This document shows, piece after piece, positions 1 to 10,659 of a stretch of 64,000 nucleotides of DNA; position 1 is the stretch's first letter, and the number at the start of each line of letters is the position of its first letter. The DNA lies in NCBI GenBank assembly GCA_013298985.1, contig JAAFJS010000005.1, positions 1-64,000 on the forward strand, written 5' to 3'. The translations under genes and the position numbers were made by a program. Origin of the DNA: Cytophagales bacterium. GTDB taxonomy: Bacteria > Bacteroidota > Bacteroidia > Cytophagales > Thermoflexibacteraceae. The notes under the pieces were generated by a model. That model saw only the letters and a list, made by a program, of their open reading frames with translations. It searched no databases and was not told where the DNA came from.

Positions 1-1532
1 CAAAAGAGATGAAAATTTGGGCAAAAGCAATGAATAAAACCAAATAACCTTCTTTACGCACGCCCGAAAGCCCAAAATTAAAGCCACAGAAAATCAGTGC
101 AATCGCTTCTATTGCCCAGAAAATGCCTTTGAGGTTGCGTTCTAAAAGCGCAGGGACAGCCAAACCCGCAAAAGTGCCTATCATAATAAAAAACAAAACT
201 TGCATCTTGGGCGTGAGCTGTTTTCTGAGCATCAAATATCCAGCTACAAAGACGGCGGCATTTGCCAGATAGACCAGACCTAAGCTAAACCGCAGATTAA
301 CAGGCTCATACAACCAAAACAAATTGAGCAAGAGCAAACTTCCTGCGCCCGCCAAAATTCCAATAGAGGCTTTGTCCAAATCTTCTTTGGGTTTGCGATT
401 TTCAAACAAACTTACATAGAAAAATAAATAGCCAAATGCACTGATTATCAAGGTGTAAACTGCGGTGGGCAAAATAGCATTGCCCACACTCAACGCGATT
501 TCCAGCGCAGTCGAGGCAGTGATAAAGGTCAGAAATTCAGCGATTTGCCACTTGATTTTGTGAGCAATATAAATAGAAGCCACGCAAAGCAACCAGAGGT
601 ACGCAAAATAGAAAACGGGAATAGAAGGCGAATTGAGGTAAAATGGAGAAAAAACGCCACCTAAGAGGCTGATAGTCAGCACTACTTTGGTTTCATAGCG
701 CAGGGCAAGCCACTTGGCAAAAATAGTATTCAGTAAGATTAGCCCAAAGCTGACAAAAATATTGGCGAAAATGGGAAAAATCGTAGAATCAGATAAGTAG
801 AATATTGGCGAAAATGGGAAAAATCGTAGAATCAGATAAGTAGTACAAAATCAAGAAGTTAATGGCAATACCCAGCCCCAGCAGTGCCGAACCAAATTCG
901 TGGTATTTTTCTTCTTTTTTGTGCAAAACCAAGCCACCAAACAAAATACCAAAAGAAGCCAAAAAACTGCCGCTAATCTTGAAAACCTCAAAATAAACGT
1001 CAGGGATAAACTGCATTAAGTAGCTGAAACCGAGCAACAAAGCAATCACACCGCCCAAAGTCATAAAAAAAACAGGCAAGCGATTTTGTGCTTTGTAGTG
1101 CGTGTAAGTATCCTCAAGCATGGTGCGGAACTGCGCCAAAGGCAGAAACAAATCGGTAATAAAGGCAGGAAGTTCGATTTTTTCAGTCGCCGCTTGTCTT
1201 TTCTTGTGCGAATTGCCATCAAAATCCTCAGTTGTGGGCTGGCTTACTTTATGTGAATCGTCGCCTAATTCTTCAACAGTTGATGATTTTTTGCTTCTTT
1301 CTTTTTCTTGGAAAGTTTTGAGAAGTTCGGCAAGTGTAGGGATTCTTTCTGTGCTTACAGGCTGCTCAGTAACTGAAATAATTGGCTCAATATCTTCATT
1401 TTCAATTACTTGACTTTCCAACTGCCTTTCCATTTCGCTTACGCGTGCGCGCAGGAAGTTTATTTCTTTGCTGAAATGTTTTTCTAATTGGGCGAGTTGC
1501 GTCTTAATTTGTTCGAGTTCGTTTTTTTCCAT
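1..1532 (-). CDS. DUF2339-type multi-TM membrane protein, 3' end beyond window; frame broken by a 43-bp tandem duplication at 758-843
   Basis: ORF 789..1532 (N-terminal coiled coil then TM helices). Reverse complement of 1..757 continues as TM protein (..FANIFVSFGLILLNTIFAKWLALRYETKVV..) once one 43-bp copy is removed. Confidence 0.75.
758..843. repeat. Perfect 43-bp direct tandem duplication (758-800 / 801-843)
   Basis: aatattggcgaaaatgggaaaaatcgtagaatcagataagtag occurs twice back to back. Confidence 0.97.
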
Positions 1533-1958
1533 GAGGACTATTTTTTTAGAAAATTAGTGATTTGATTGAATTTTAACAAATAAGTCTTGCTATAATTTTG
1601 CTGGAAGGGTTTTGAGCATAGAGTTGAAACGCCTCCTTTATCATTTTTTTTACGCATTGTGGCAAGTTTTGTTGGTGATTAATTTTAGAAAAAAGACTTT
1701 TGAAAACGTAGAAAATTATGTTTAAATTTTTGATAATCAAATAATTAAATAGTTAAAATACAGACTTGATTTTAAAATGAGCAATTCAGCTATTTGGTGA
1801 TAATTCTAATTGTATGATAATCTCCTCACACCCCACACTGCGAGGAAAAGCTGTTTTCCCCCTTGAGGCGCAGTGCAACTGGGGGTAGGGGCGACCGTCG
1901 CTACGGGAGGTGAAAATTTTGAGCATCATACATTTGAAAGCACTAACGACCATTTATA

Positions 1959-2027
1959 CAACTCCTAATGGAGTTGGTAATATTCTGGGGAATGATAGCT
2001 GTTACCAATATTTAACACCTACGGTGT
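1959..2027. repeat. REP-like cluster of short palindromes
   Basis: caactcc-taat-ggagttg (1959-1976), ttggtaa...ttaccaa (1974-1980/2002-2008), acacc-tac-ggtgt (2015-2027) in non-coding DNA. Confidence 0.6.
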
Positions 2028-2539
2028 ATTTTTATAAAGAAGTTTATTTTTGTTGTTATGCTTATAATAGTGTTTTTACTTCCCAAAAAAAGGATTCAGT
2101 AATTGATTTTTCTTAATTTTTCCTTACTTGTTGAAACACAGACATTTCACTAATTAAATAATGATTTGAAAAAATAATATACTTTTTTATTGATTTTCTG
2201 ATTTCTTATTCCTTACCTTTGTATCAATAATTATTAATAATTAAATGTGTGGCAAAGATTTTTGATAATCTATAAAATCAAAACACTCATTTTAAGTGCT
2301 TTAAGGTGTAAAGGTGGGGAATACACTTATTTTATTTTTGAACAGATTAAAATTTATTGAAAAAACTTGTTGAATTTTTTGTTTAATATATAATTATTGA
2401 TAATTTTGAATCGAGAAATAAATTCAATAAAAAAGGAATTAATATGAATGGCTAAATTGTTATATGGTTAAATTGCTCAGAAATAAAACAATTCGGCTAT
2501 CATCAATAAACCATCAAACCATATAACCATTTTAAAACT

Positions 2540-3781
2540 ATGAATGAGGTATTCGTAAAACTTAAACGCAACTTTGGATTGACGCTGATTTTGGCGATTG
2601 GTTTGGGCGTAGAGTTCACCAACTTCCAAAGTATGTTTTTCAGATTCATGCTGGAATACCGCCCTGATTGGGGGGCTATCAATCACGTTCCTGCGATGTT
2701 TCTGAGTGCTTTTTTGCTCTTGTGCATTGTCATTTATGGCATTCGCAAGCAGGTAGTGCTGTCTTGGTTCTTGGCGATGCTCACTTGCATTGTGTCGTTT
2801 ACGGTGTATAGCCGCATGGAACTGAGCTGGGAATGGGACAAAATGGACGAGCTAAACTTTGTGGTGCTGGTACTGAGCGCGATGCTCCCGATGCTGGTCG
2901 CGTACAGCACGCACCAAATCGCACACGACGAGGAGGAAGACATGAACGATATGATGGTGGAACTGGAACGCCGTAAACGCCGCCAAATGCAAAGCGAACT
3001 GGTGCGCCAAAAAGAAATGCAATATACGCAGGAACGCAAGCAACTCAAAGCCTCCTTAGCAAAGGCTTTGCGCGAGGAAGAGCGCATGAAAATCAATGAC
3101 TTATACAATCAGCGAAACAATTTTAGCCACTACGAACAAGAGGACGACGAAATGCCTGTGTATCAAAAAGCCAACTATAATACACAGCCTCAGAAGGACT
3201 TGACCGAAAAATTTGTGATGAGTAAGCAGTATAATTCTGCGGGCTTTGTGCCTGTGCGCGACAAATCATTCAAACAACCTGAAAATAAGGTAAATGTAAA
3301 AGAAAATCAAAGTTTTCAGCAGGAAAGTAAGCTCAAAACTACGCCCAAAATTACCAAACCAACCCCTCTGGACGAGGAAAAGGTAGAAGTAAAAAGCAAA
3401 ATGGAGGTCTATGTGCAGCAGGAAAGAGAAAACTTCTCTAAGCGGTTCATGCAGGAAATGAAGCAAGAAAATACGCCAGAGCCTGAAAGAGAGATAGTTT
3501 TCAACTTTGCACCAAAGAAAGAAACTGTAAATAAGGTGTTTATGCAAGAGGAAAGTACACCCCAAAAGGTAGCAGGTGGCTACAAAATCGCCTGCGCGCA
3601 CTGCGGCAAGGAAACGGTAAAGAAGTCTAAAACAGCCAAATACTGCTCTACGGCGTGCAGAGTAGCGCACAATAAGGCAACAGGCATGGAAGATGATGGC
3701 AAACATTCTTCTTTTTACTTGGTCAAAGACGACTTTGACAAGGCGGGTGTCATCGAGTGGGCAAACTCAGAAAGCCTTTGA
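2540..3781 (+). CDS. Membrane protein: N-terminal TM segments, long charged coiled coil, C-terminal zinc finger CAHCGKETVKKSKTAKYCSTACR
   Basis: Complete 413-aa ORF with hydrophobic N-terminus and CxxC...CxxxC motif. Confidence 0.8.
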   Translation: MNEVFVKLKRNFGLTLILAIGLGVEFTNFQSMFFRFMLEYRPDWGAINHVPAMFLSAFLLLCIVIYGIRKQVVLSWFLAMLTCIVSFTVYSRMELSWEWDKMDELNFVVLVLSAMLPMLVAYSTHQIAHDEEEDMNDMMVELERRKRRQMQSELVRQKEMQYTQERKQLKASLAKALREEERMKINDLYNQRNNFSHYEQEDDEMPVYQKANYNTQPQKDLTEKFVMSKQYNSAGFVPVRDKSFKQPENKVNVKENQSFQQESKLKTTPKITKPTPLDEEKVEVKSKMEVYVQQERENFSKRFMQEMKQENTPEPEREIVFNFAPKKETVNKVFMQEESTPQKVAGGYKIACAHCGKETVKKSKTAKYCSTACRVAHNKATGMEDDGKHSSFYLVKDDFDKAGVIEWANSESL

Positions 3782-4026
3782 TGTTTAGAAAACTGTCGGC
3801 AAAGTTTTCAACTGTTGCCGAAGTTTTCTAAGGGCAATATGGTTTTTAAAAGAATTTTTTTGCTAAATACCTGAATTTGAAAAAAGTCAAATTGCATCTT
3901 TCGAAGAAGTGAGGAAAGCAGCGAACTAAGCAAGCGAAAAAGCAGTTTTCCCCATAAATCTAATACTTTCACAAATTATTATCGCACTCTTTTTGGCAAC
4001 GAGGAGAAACTAACAAAGCTAAAACT

Positions 4027-4446
4027 ATGGCAAAGGTAGAGAACAATAGCACAAAAAAAATAGTAGAGAAGCGTTTGGTGGAGAACCCCAAAGCGGCTTC
4101 GCTTGGCAATAAATGTTGCAAATATTGCGACAAACCGATTCAGTATTTCACTGATGACAGGCAGGTGTACTGCTCTAATACTTGCCGTAGCTTGGCAAAT
4201 CAGGCACAAAAAGCGGCAAAAACGGAAATAGCAGAACTGAAAAAAGAAACTATTTCTATCGCCAAACGACTGCCAAACGGAAACGCGGCTATCAATTCCG
4301 CGCAAGGCATGACCAATGACCAGCTTTGGAAATTGGTGGAGGCTATGATGACCGAACTGGCTACTGAAAAATCCAAAAATGTTACCCTTTCCAAAGAACT
4401 GGGGAAGTTCAAAAAAGTAGCTTTTAATCTGTATGTGAGTGAGTAA
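4027..4446 (+). CDS. Small zinc-finger protein (CKYCDKPIQYFTDDRQVYCSNTCR)
   Basis: 139-aa ORF; zinc-finger motif resembling 2540..3781 and 48157..49458. Confidence 0.7.
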   Translation: MAKVENNSTKKIVEKRLVENPKAASLGNKCCKYCDKPIQYFTDDRQVYCSNTCRSLANQAQKAAKTEIAELKKETISIAKRLPNGNAAINSAQGMTNDQLWKLVEAMMTELATEKSKNVTLSKELGKFKKVAFNLYVSE

Positions 4447-4522
4447 GTAAAAGAATAAGTAATTTTTTAACAAACGCTTTCAACCAACTTTAACATATAA
4501 AAGTATTTGACAATGAAGCGCG

Positions 4523-4562
4523 ACGCGTTACAAGGATATTTTTCTTTGTAACGCGTTGTTTT
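4523..4562 (+). terminator. Intrinsic terminator
   Basis: 11-bp perfect stem acgcgttacaa / ttgtaacgcgt followed by a T-rich stretch. Confidence 0.75.
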
Positions 4563-4751
4563 TCAGCTACAAATACTACTTTAACACTTTTTAAAGCAAC
4601 ATTTTTCAAAAATTAGTGTTAGTTTTGTGGCAACATTTCAAAGGCAGGGCTGTCTTTGGATTTTAAAACTACTCAATCATATTTCTTATTCGCATTTTTT
4701 GGTTTCTATACTGCGAAAGTAAAAATCAACACATTTCTAACATTAAAATCA

Positions 4752-7133
4752 ATGAAAATTACGGTTATCGTTTATTTTTTAATCTTGTCTATCTCGCTTT
4801 CAATCAATCACCTACACGCCCAGCAAGCCGAAAAAAGTACGGTCAGTGGCTACGTGAAAGACAGCAAAAACGGTGAAAAACTAATTGGCGTGAACGTTTA
4901 TATCAAAGGCACGACCATCGGCACAACCACCAATGAATACGGCTTTTATTCACTCACCTTGGCAAAAGGTAAGTACGAATTAATCGCTTCCTACATCGGG
5001 TATCTCTCTGTTAATAAGGAGCTTGACCTCAGTACCAACACAAAGATTGACTTCGAAATAGCCGAGCAAGACATACAGCTCCAAGAAGTTGTGGTCAAGG
5101 CAGAGGCAGAAGACCAAAACGTCAAAAATATAGAGATGAGTACCAATAAGCTGGATATCAAGGCAATACAAAAAATCCCTGCCTTTCTGGGCGAGGTAGA
5201 TGTTATCCGCAGTATTCAGCTACTCCCAGGCGTAGCAACCGTAGGCGAAGGTGCTACGGGTTTTAACGTTCGCGGGGGCGCGATAGACCAAAACTTGGTT
5301 TTGCTCGACGAAGCACCCGTTTACAATTCTGCTCACTTGTTTGGCTTTTTCTCCGTATTTAATCCTGATGCTGTCAAAGACGTAAAACTCATCAAAGGCG
5401 GAATTCCTGCACAGTATGGTGGGCGACTTTCTTCGCTACTGGACGTGCGTATGAAAGAAGGAAACAGCAAAAGATTTGCCATACAAGGCGGTATTGGGGC
5501 TATTTTTAGTCGTGTGGCTATCGAGGCTCCGATTATCAAGGACAAAGCCTCTTTTATCATTGCGGCGCGACGTTCTTATATTGACGTTTTGGCAAAGCCT
5601 TTTCTCTCTGGCGATTTCAAAAATGCTCAATTTTATTTTTATGACTTGACGGCAAAAGTAAATTACACGATTAACCCCAAAAACACCGTTTTCATTTCAG
5701 GTTATTTTGGGCGAGATGTTTTTGGCAGTGGTTTTAAGTTTAACTGGGGCAATGCCACCAGTACCATTCGCTGGAATCACCTGTTCAGCGACCGATTATT
5801 TATGAATTTGACGGCATTTTATAGTAATTATGACTATTTGCTCGGTTTTGGGGGAACAACAGCCAATGACGCTACTTCCTCGCAGTTTGACTGGACATCT
5901 AATATCATCAATTACAGCGTTAAACCTGATTTTACCTACTTTTTAAATGCAAAAAATACCATCAAATTTGGCGCACAAAGCATTTATTACGATTTCCGCC
6001 CTGGCAAGGCAATCATCACCAGTGGCAACAACCGAAGCGACATTAGCTTACCTCCCAAATATTCCTTAGAAACAGGGTTTTACATAGACAATGAGCAGAA
6101 AATAGGCGATAAATTGACTATTCAGTACGGAATGCGTTACTCTATTTTCAACTACTTGGGTAAGGGTGAAGCCTACGAATTTAGCCAAGAACTCCCTAAC
6201 GTGCGCCGTAGTGTTACCAATACCACTACGTATGGAAGTTTTGAAAGTATAAAGCAATACGGCAACTTTGAGCCAAGATTTTCCATGAACCTCGAACTCA
6301 ACGCAACTACTTCATTAAAGGCAAGTTATAACCGAATGGCTCAGTATATTCACTTGGTTTCTAATACGGCGGCTTCTACGCCCTTAGACGTTTGGACACC
6401 AAGTACAAACAATATCAAACCCCAACTGGCTGACCAGTTTGCGCTTGGTTTGTTCAAAAACTTTAAAGACAATACCTTTGAAACTTCCGTAGAAATTTAT
6501 TATAAAGACCTCCAAAATCAGTTGGACTTTATCGACAATTCCGATTTGCTATTGAATCGTTACTTAGAAGGCGATTTATTACAAGGCATTGGCAGGGCGT
6601 ATGGCGCAGAGTTTTATGTAAAAAAGAACAAAGGAAAACTTACAGGTTTTGTGAGCTATACACTTTCAAGAACCGAACGCCAGGTAAGCGGACTTAACAA
6701 TAACGACTGGTTTCCTAATCGCTTTGACCGTCCGCATAACCTCAATATGTCAGTTAGCTACGAATTTAATGATTATTGGAGTGCTTCTGCCAACTTTGTG
6801 TTGCAATCTGGCACGCCTGTAACCTTCCCGACCAGTCGCGTGCAGGTACAAGACTACACGATTCCGTACAATATCGAGGCTACGCGTAACAATTTTAGAG
6901 TACCGACCTATCACCGTTTGGATTTTGCCGTTACAAAAATTAACAAGAAAAAACGCCCTAATCAACGCTGGGAGAGCAACTGGGTATTCTCGATATACAA
7001 TGCGTACAATCGCAGAAATCCGTTTACCATTTATTTCCGTAGAAACCAAACTGAGCCACTCAATACCGAAGCTGTCCGCTTGGCTATCATTGGTTCTATC
7101 GTTCCTGCGGTATCTTATAATTTCAAATTTTAA
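4752..7133 (+). CDS. TonB-dependent receptor with CarboxypepD_reg-like N-terminal domain
   Basis: Signal peptide MKITVIVYFLILSISLS; VSGYVKDSKNGEKLIGVNVYIKGTTIGTTTNEYGFYSL; plug (VRGGAIDQNLVLLDEAPVYN); aromatic C-terminal strand. Start moved from 4656 to 4752. Confidence 0.9.
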   Translation: MKITVIVYFLILSISLSINHLHAQQAEKSTVSGYVKDSKNGEKLIGVNVYIKGTTIGTTTNEYGFYSLTLAKGKYELIASYIGYLSVNKELDLSTNTKIDFEIAEQDIQLQEVVVKAEAEDQNVKNIEMSTNKLDIKAIQKIPAFLGEVDVIRSIQLLPGVATVGEGATGFNVRGGAIDQNLVLLDEAPVYNSAHLFGFFSVFNPDAVKDVKLIKGGIPAQYGGRLSSLLDVRMKEGNSKRFAIQGGIGAIFSRVAIEAPIIKDKASFIIAARRSYIDVLAKPFLSGDFKNAQFYFYDLTAKVNYTINPKNTVFISGYFGRDVFGSGFKFNWGNATSTIRWNHLFSDRLFMNLTAFYSNYDYLLGFGGTTANDATSSQFDWTSNIINYSVKPDFTYFLNAKNTIKFGAQSIYYDFRPGKAIITSGNNRSDISLPPKYSLETGFYIDNEQKIGDKLTIQYGMRYSIFNYLGKGEAYEFSQELPNVRRSVTNTTTYGSFESIKQYGNFEPRFSMNLELNATTSLKASYNRMAQYIHLVSNTAASTPLDVWTPSTNNIKPQLADQFALGLFKNFKDNTFETSVEIYYKDLQNQLDFIDNSDLLLNRYLEGDLLQGIGRAYGAEFYVKKNKGKLTGFVSYTLSRTERQVSGLNNNDWFPNRFDRPHNLNMSVSYEFNDYWSASANFVLQSGTPVTFPTSRVQVQDYTIPYNIEATRNNFRVPTYHRLDFAVTKINKKKRPNQRWESNWVFSIYNAYNRRNPFTIYFRRNQTEPLNTEAVRLAIIGSIVPAVSYNFKF

Positions 7134-7218
7134 TTTATGTAATTGATTTTAAAGAAGTTGAATAATTTTTTGAAATCAAAAATCATGTATTTACCAAATA
7201 ATTTAACCATTAATTAAA

Positions 7219-8136
7219 ATGAAAATCAATAGAGTAATCATATATTTTATCTTTTTCCTTCCACTTTTTTGGTCGTGTGAAGATGTTATCAATGTAAACT
7301 TAAATAATAGTGTTCCCATTTTGACGATTGACGCTTTCATCAGCCAAGAAATCGCCAAGCAGACCATTCGCGTGTCCACGACTGCGCCCTACTTCCAAAA
7401 TCAAGCAACGCCGCCTGTAAGTGGCGCAGTGGTAACGGTTACAAATATTTCTGACGGTAAAGTGTTCATTTTCAATGACAAAGGCAAAGGAAATTATGAA
7501 TATGTATCGCCTAACAACACATCTATTGGGCGCGTGGGGAACAGCTATTTGCTTTCTGTGCGCTACAATGGCGAAGAATATACCTCGCGATGTACCTCCA
7601 CACGCACTACGGCTATTGACTCTATCGTGTATGAGTTTGAGGAAGTCCCAGAGAGCAATACCAATGCAAAAACAGGCTATTATGCCGAATTTTATGGGTT
7701 TGATGTAAAAGGCGCAGTAGATTTTTATTGGGGACGTGGCTACAAAAACGGTGTTTTTAACAGCAACCCTAATGATGTGAACTACATCGCAGATGCCACC
7801 CGAAACTTTGCCCCTGGCGTACAAGGCTCTGACGGTCTGCCATTTATCAATCCAGTTCGCAACCGCATGACCAACAGTTTAGACCCTTACCAAGTGGGCG
7901 ACAGCGCGGTGATAGAGCTATGGTCTATCAATGAAGCTACTTATGAGTTTTTGCGCCAAGTAGAATCTCAGATGAACAATGGCGGTCTTTTTGCTCGTAT
8001 CCCCGAAAATGTGCGTACAAATATCAATGCGCGCAATGCAAACAGCAAAGTGCTTGGCTGGTTTTGTGTTTCTGAAATTAGTCGTAGAGGTTTGAAAATC
8101 AAACAAGTCGAAAAAGGAAAGAAAGGCAAAGGATAA
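7219..8136 (+). CDS. DUF4249-type lipoprotein
   Basis: Lipobox (LPLFWSC), downstream of a TonB receptor as typical for DUF4249; sequence style DAFISQEIAKQTIRVSTTAPYF. Confidence 0.75.
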   Translation: MKINRVIIYFIFFLPLFWSCEDVINVNLNNSVPILTIDAFISQEIAKQTIRVSTTAPYFQNQATPPVSGAVVTVTNISDGKVFIFNDKGKGNYEYVSPNNTSIGRVGNSYLLSVRYNGEEYTSRCTSTRTTAIDSIVYEFEEVPESNTNAKTGYYAEFYGFDVKGAVDFYWGRGYKNGVFNSNPNDVNYIADATRNFAPGVQGSDGLPFINPVRNRMTNSLDPYQVGDSAVIELWSINEATYEFLRQVESQMNNGGLFARIPENVRTNINARNANSKVLGWFCVSEISRRGLKIKQVEKGKKGKG

Positions 8137-8150
8137 AAAAATAAATATTT

Positions 8151-8184
8151 TAGCCTTTGTTGGTAAAAAACACCAATAAAGGCT
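8151..8184. terminator. Bidirectional intrinsic terminator between convergent genes
   Basis: tagcctttgttggt-aaaaaac-accaataaaggcta. Confidence 0.8.
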
Positions 8185-8223
8185 AAAACCTAATAAAAAT
8201 ATTAAAAAATCCCCCAAGCATAT

Positions 8224-9147
8224 TTAACGCTTGGCGACTAACTCCTCCAATGCCTTTTCAATTTCTGAGAACTGGAATTGATAGCCTGCTTCTTGCAGTC
8301 GCGTAGGCACAACCCAACGGCTTTTCAAAATCAACTCTGTTTCTGTTTGGATTAATGCTGCCCCTATTTCCAGTAAAAAACGTGGTGCAGGAAGTCCCAA
8401 AGGCATTTTCATTGTTTTTCGCAAGGAAGACATCAAAAATGAATTGGTAGTGGCATGAGGAGCAGCACAATTATAAAAGCCTGTCGCACTTTCATTATTT
8501 ATCAGAAAATCAACAATTTGAACAAAATCTTTTTCATGTAGCCACGAAAACCGTTGTTTCCCACTGCCTTGCGTACCGCCCAAGCCCAGACGCACCAGAT
8601 TTTTTAGCGGGTGCATTGCGCCACCACCTTTGCCCAGCACAATCGCAATGCGGAGAATGACTTTTCGCGTACTTGGCGTAGCCATTTCATTGAAAGTTTT
8701 TTCCCATGCCCTGCAGACCTCCACCGAAAATCCACTGCCAATTTCACCAGTGATTTCGTCCATTGGGTGGTCTTCGGCGTGGCGATAAATCGTAGCAGAA
8801 GCGGCATTTAGCCAGCACAGAGGCGGTTTTTGGCAAGACTGAACCGCCAGCCCAAGCGCATGCGTGGAGTCCAATCTCGATGCAAAAATCTCTGCTTTAT
8901 TCTTTTCAGTATATCTGCAATCTACCGATTTTCCTGCCAAATTAATCAGTGCGTCTGCGCCTTCCAACTCCTCTTTCCAAGCTCTCACCGTCTTGCCGTC
9001 CCACTTTACAAAGCGGACATTTTCAAAAGAAGGAAATTTCGAACTTCTGCCCAAAATCACAATTTCTCGTGCCTTGTCTTTGAAATAATTTGCCAAGGTG
9101 ATGCCCAAAAAGCCCGTTCCACCCGCCAATACGATTTTGTTTTTCAT
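8224..9147 (-). CDS. TIGR01777-family SDR/epimerase-like protein (YfcH-like)
   Basis: MKNKIVLAGGTGFLGITLANYFKDKAREIVILGRS Rossmann motif; start trimmed from 9273. Confidence 0.85.
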   Translation of the reverse strand: MKNKIVLAGGTGFLGITLANYFKDKAREIVILGRSSKFPSFENVRFVKWDGKTVRAWKEELEGADALINLAGKSVDCRYTEKNKAEIFASRLDSTHALGLAVQSCQKPPLCWLNAASATIYRHAEDHPMDEITGEIGSGFSVEVCRAWEKTFNEMATPSTRKVILRIAIVLGKGGGAMHPLKNLVRLGLGGTQGSGKQRFSWLHEKDFVQIVDFLINNESATGFYNCAAPHATTNSFLMSSLRKTMKMPLGLPAPRFLLEIGAALIQTETELILKSRWVVPTRLQEAGYQFQFSEIEKALEELVAKR

Positions 9148-9182
9148 TGAAATTAAAATTATTTTTATTTCAGAAATTTTTG

Positions 9183-10613
9183 TCAAAGAAATTTGCTTAT
9201 TTCTTCTTTTATTTTTTCTACAAATCCGTTCATTGTTGTCAAATCTCTTTCCCAAAGATGGGTATTTTTGCAAATTTCATCTACAAAAGTTGCAGGGTTT
9301 TCCCACGCCTTTGCCAATTCTTTTGCCAAATCGTCCTTGATTGGGTATTCATTTGCACCTCTTTTGCCATAAAAAATACCATTTTCTTCGCGTGAGGGCT
9401 TCATAAACACCAAGTAAGCGGCAAAGCCTTGCGTAAGTAATGGTGGAATCTTTCCAAATTTTTCATAATAACGGAAAAAAGTAGCCACATTTCGCATTTT
9501 CATCTTTGAGGTCGCTTGTAGCGTGATATTGAGCAGATAATGAGCCGTATAAGGATTGGCAAAGCGGTCTAAGACCTCATGGGCAAAGGCTGTATTTTGC
9601 GCCTCACTCCCCAAAGAAAGCGACGGTACGATTTCCTCTAACATTACCCTACGTATAAATGTCTGCATATCAACATTTTGCATACAGTCCAGCACCGTAT
9701 CAAACCCACGCAGATAACCCAAACAAACGCTAATAGTGTGCGTACCATTCAAAATTCGCAATTTTCTTTCCCTATAATAATCAATATTTTCGCTGATGAT
9801 AATTCCCTCGTCCGCGCTGGCAAAACTAAGAATTTGCCTCACTTTTTCGCCGCCTTCTATCGCCCAAAGTTTGTAGGGTTCGGTCTGGATTGCCAGCCCA
9901 TCTTGATAAGGTAAGTTTGCTTTTATTTCTGCGGTAGCATTGGTTACTATCCTATCTACCAGCGAGTTACAAAAAATATTCTCTGTATTTATCCAGTTTT
10001 CAAACTCAATTCCCAGTTGGTTAAAGTTTGATAGTTGGAGGATAATTTCCTTCAATTTCTTGCCGTTTTCGGGAATAAGTTCGGTGGGAATAATCACAAA
10101 ACCTGTCCAGTTTTTATTGTCAAATTGAATAACATTCTTATTTTTGAAGCGTTCCCACAAAATCGCCAACAGCTTTGCAGGAAAAGAGGAAGGCGGATTT
10201 GCTACAATAGATTCTGCCACATACTGAATCCCAACTTCGGTGGTATTAGATATAATCACTTGAAAATAAGGAGATTGTGCTAATTGAAGAATAGAATCCC
10301 AAGCCTCGTTTGCAGGTAAAACCCTTGAAATCGCAGTATTAATGCTGCTTTCGCTGACTTCTTTTCCGTTTTCGATGCCTCTGACACAGGTGGAAAAAAG
10401 GTGGTCTTGCGCGATAAAGTCTTCTGCACTACCCGCAGTGGACTTTACGACGACGACGCGTCCACCAAAAATCCCTTGTTTGTTTGCCTTGTCAATGAAA
10501 AAATCGGGCAAGCCCCTGAGCAAAATGCCTGTACCAAACTGCAAGATTTTTTCAGGTAATGTAGTAGTATTTATTTGATTTTGAGGGATTTGTGTTTTAG
10601 AAAGTTGTTGCAT
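9183..10613 (-). CDS. uxaB: Tagaturonate reductase / mannitol dehydrogenase family
   Basis: ILQFGTGILLRGLPDFFIDKANKQGIFGGRVVVVKST; LRILNGTHTISVCLGYL. Confidence 0.8.
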   Translation of the reverse strand: MQQLSKTQIPQNQINTTTLPEKILQFGTGILLRGLPDFFIDKANKQGIFGGRVVVVKSTAGSAEDFIAQDHLFSTCVRGIENGKEVSESSINTAISRVLPANEAWDSILQLAQSPYFQVIISNTTEVGIQYVAESIVANPPSSFPAKLLAILWERFKNKNVIQFDNKNWTGFVIIPTELIPENGKKLKEIILQLSNFNQLGIEFENWINTENIFCNSLVDRIVTNATAEIKANLPYQDGLAIQTEPYKLWAIEGGEKVRQILSFASADEGIIISENIDYYRERKLRILNGTHTISVCLGYLRGFDTVLDCMQNVDMQTFIRRVMLEEIVPSLSLGSEAQNTAFAHEVLDRFANPYTAHYLLNITLQATSKMKMRNVATFFRYYEKFGKIPPLLTQGFAAYLVFMKPSREENGIFYGKRGANEYPIKDDLAKELAKAWENPATFVDEICKNTHLWERDLTTMNGFVEKIKEEISKFL

Positions 10614-10659
10614 AAAAAAATTGGATAAAATTATTTGATGACTTAAAAATGTTTATTTT

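Noticed and set aside
1910-2116. 68-aa plus ORF
   Set aside because: Overlaps the REP-like palindrome cluster and has no coding character.
3266-3706. 146-aa minus ORF antisense to 2540..3781 (and similar antisense ORFs such as 3979..4473, 7300..7824, 12731..13228, 13553..14029, 18453..19028)
   Set aside because: Shadow ORFs opposite well-supported genes, with low-complexity Phe/Leu/His-rich translations.
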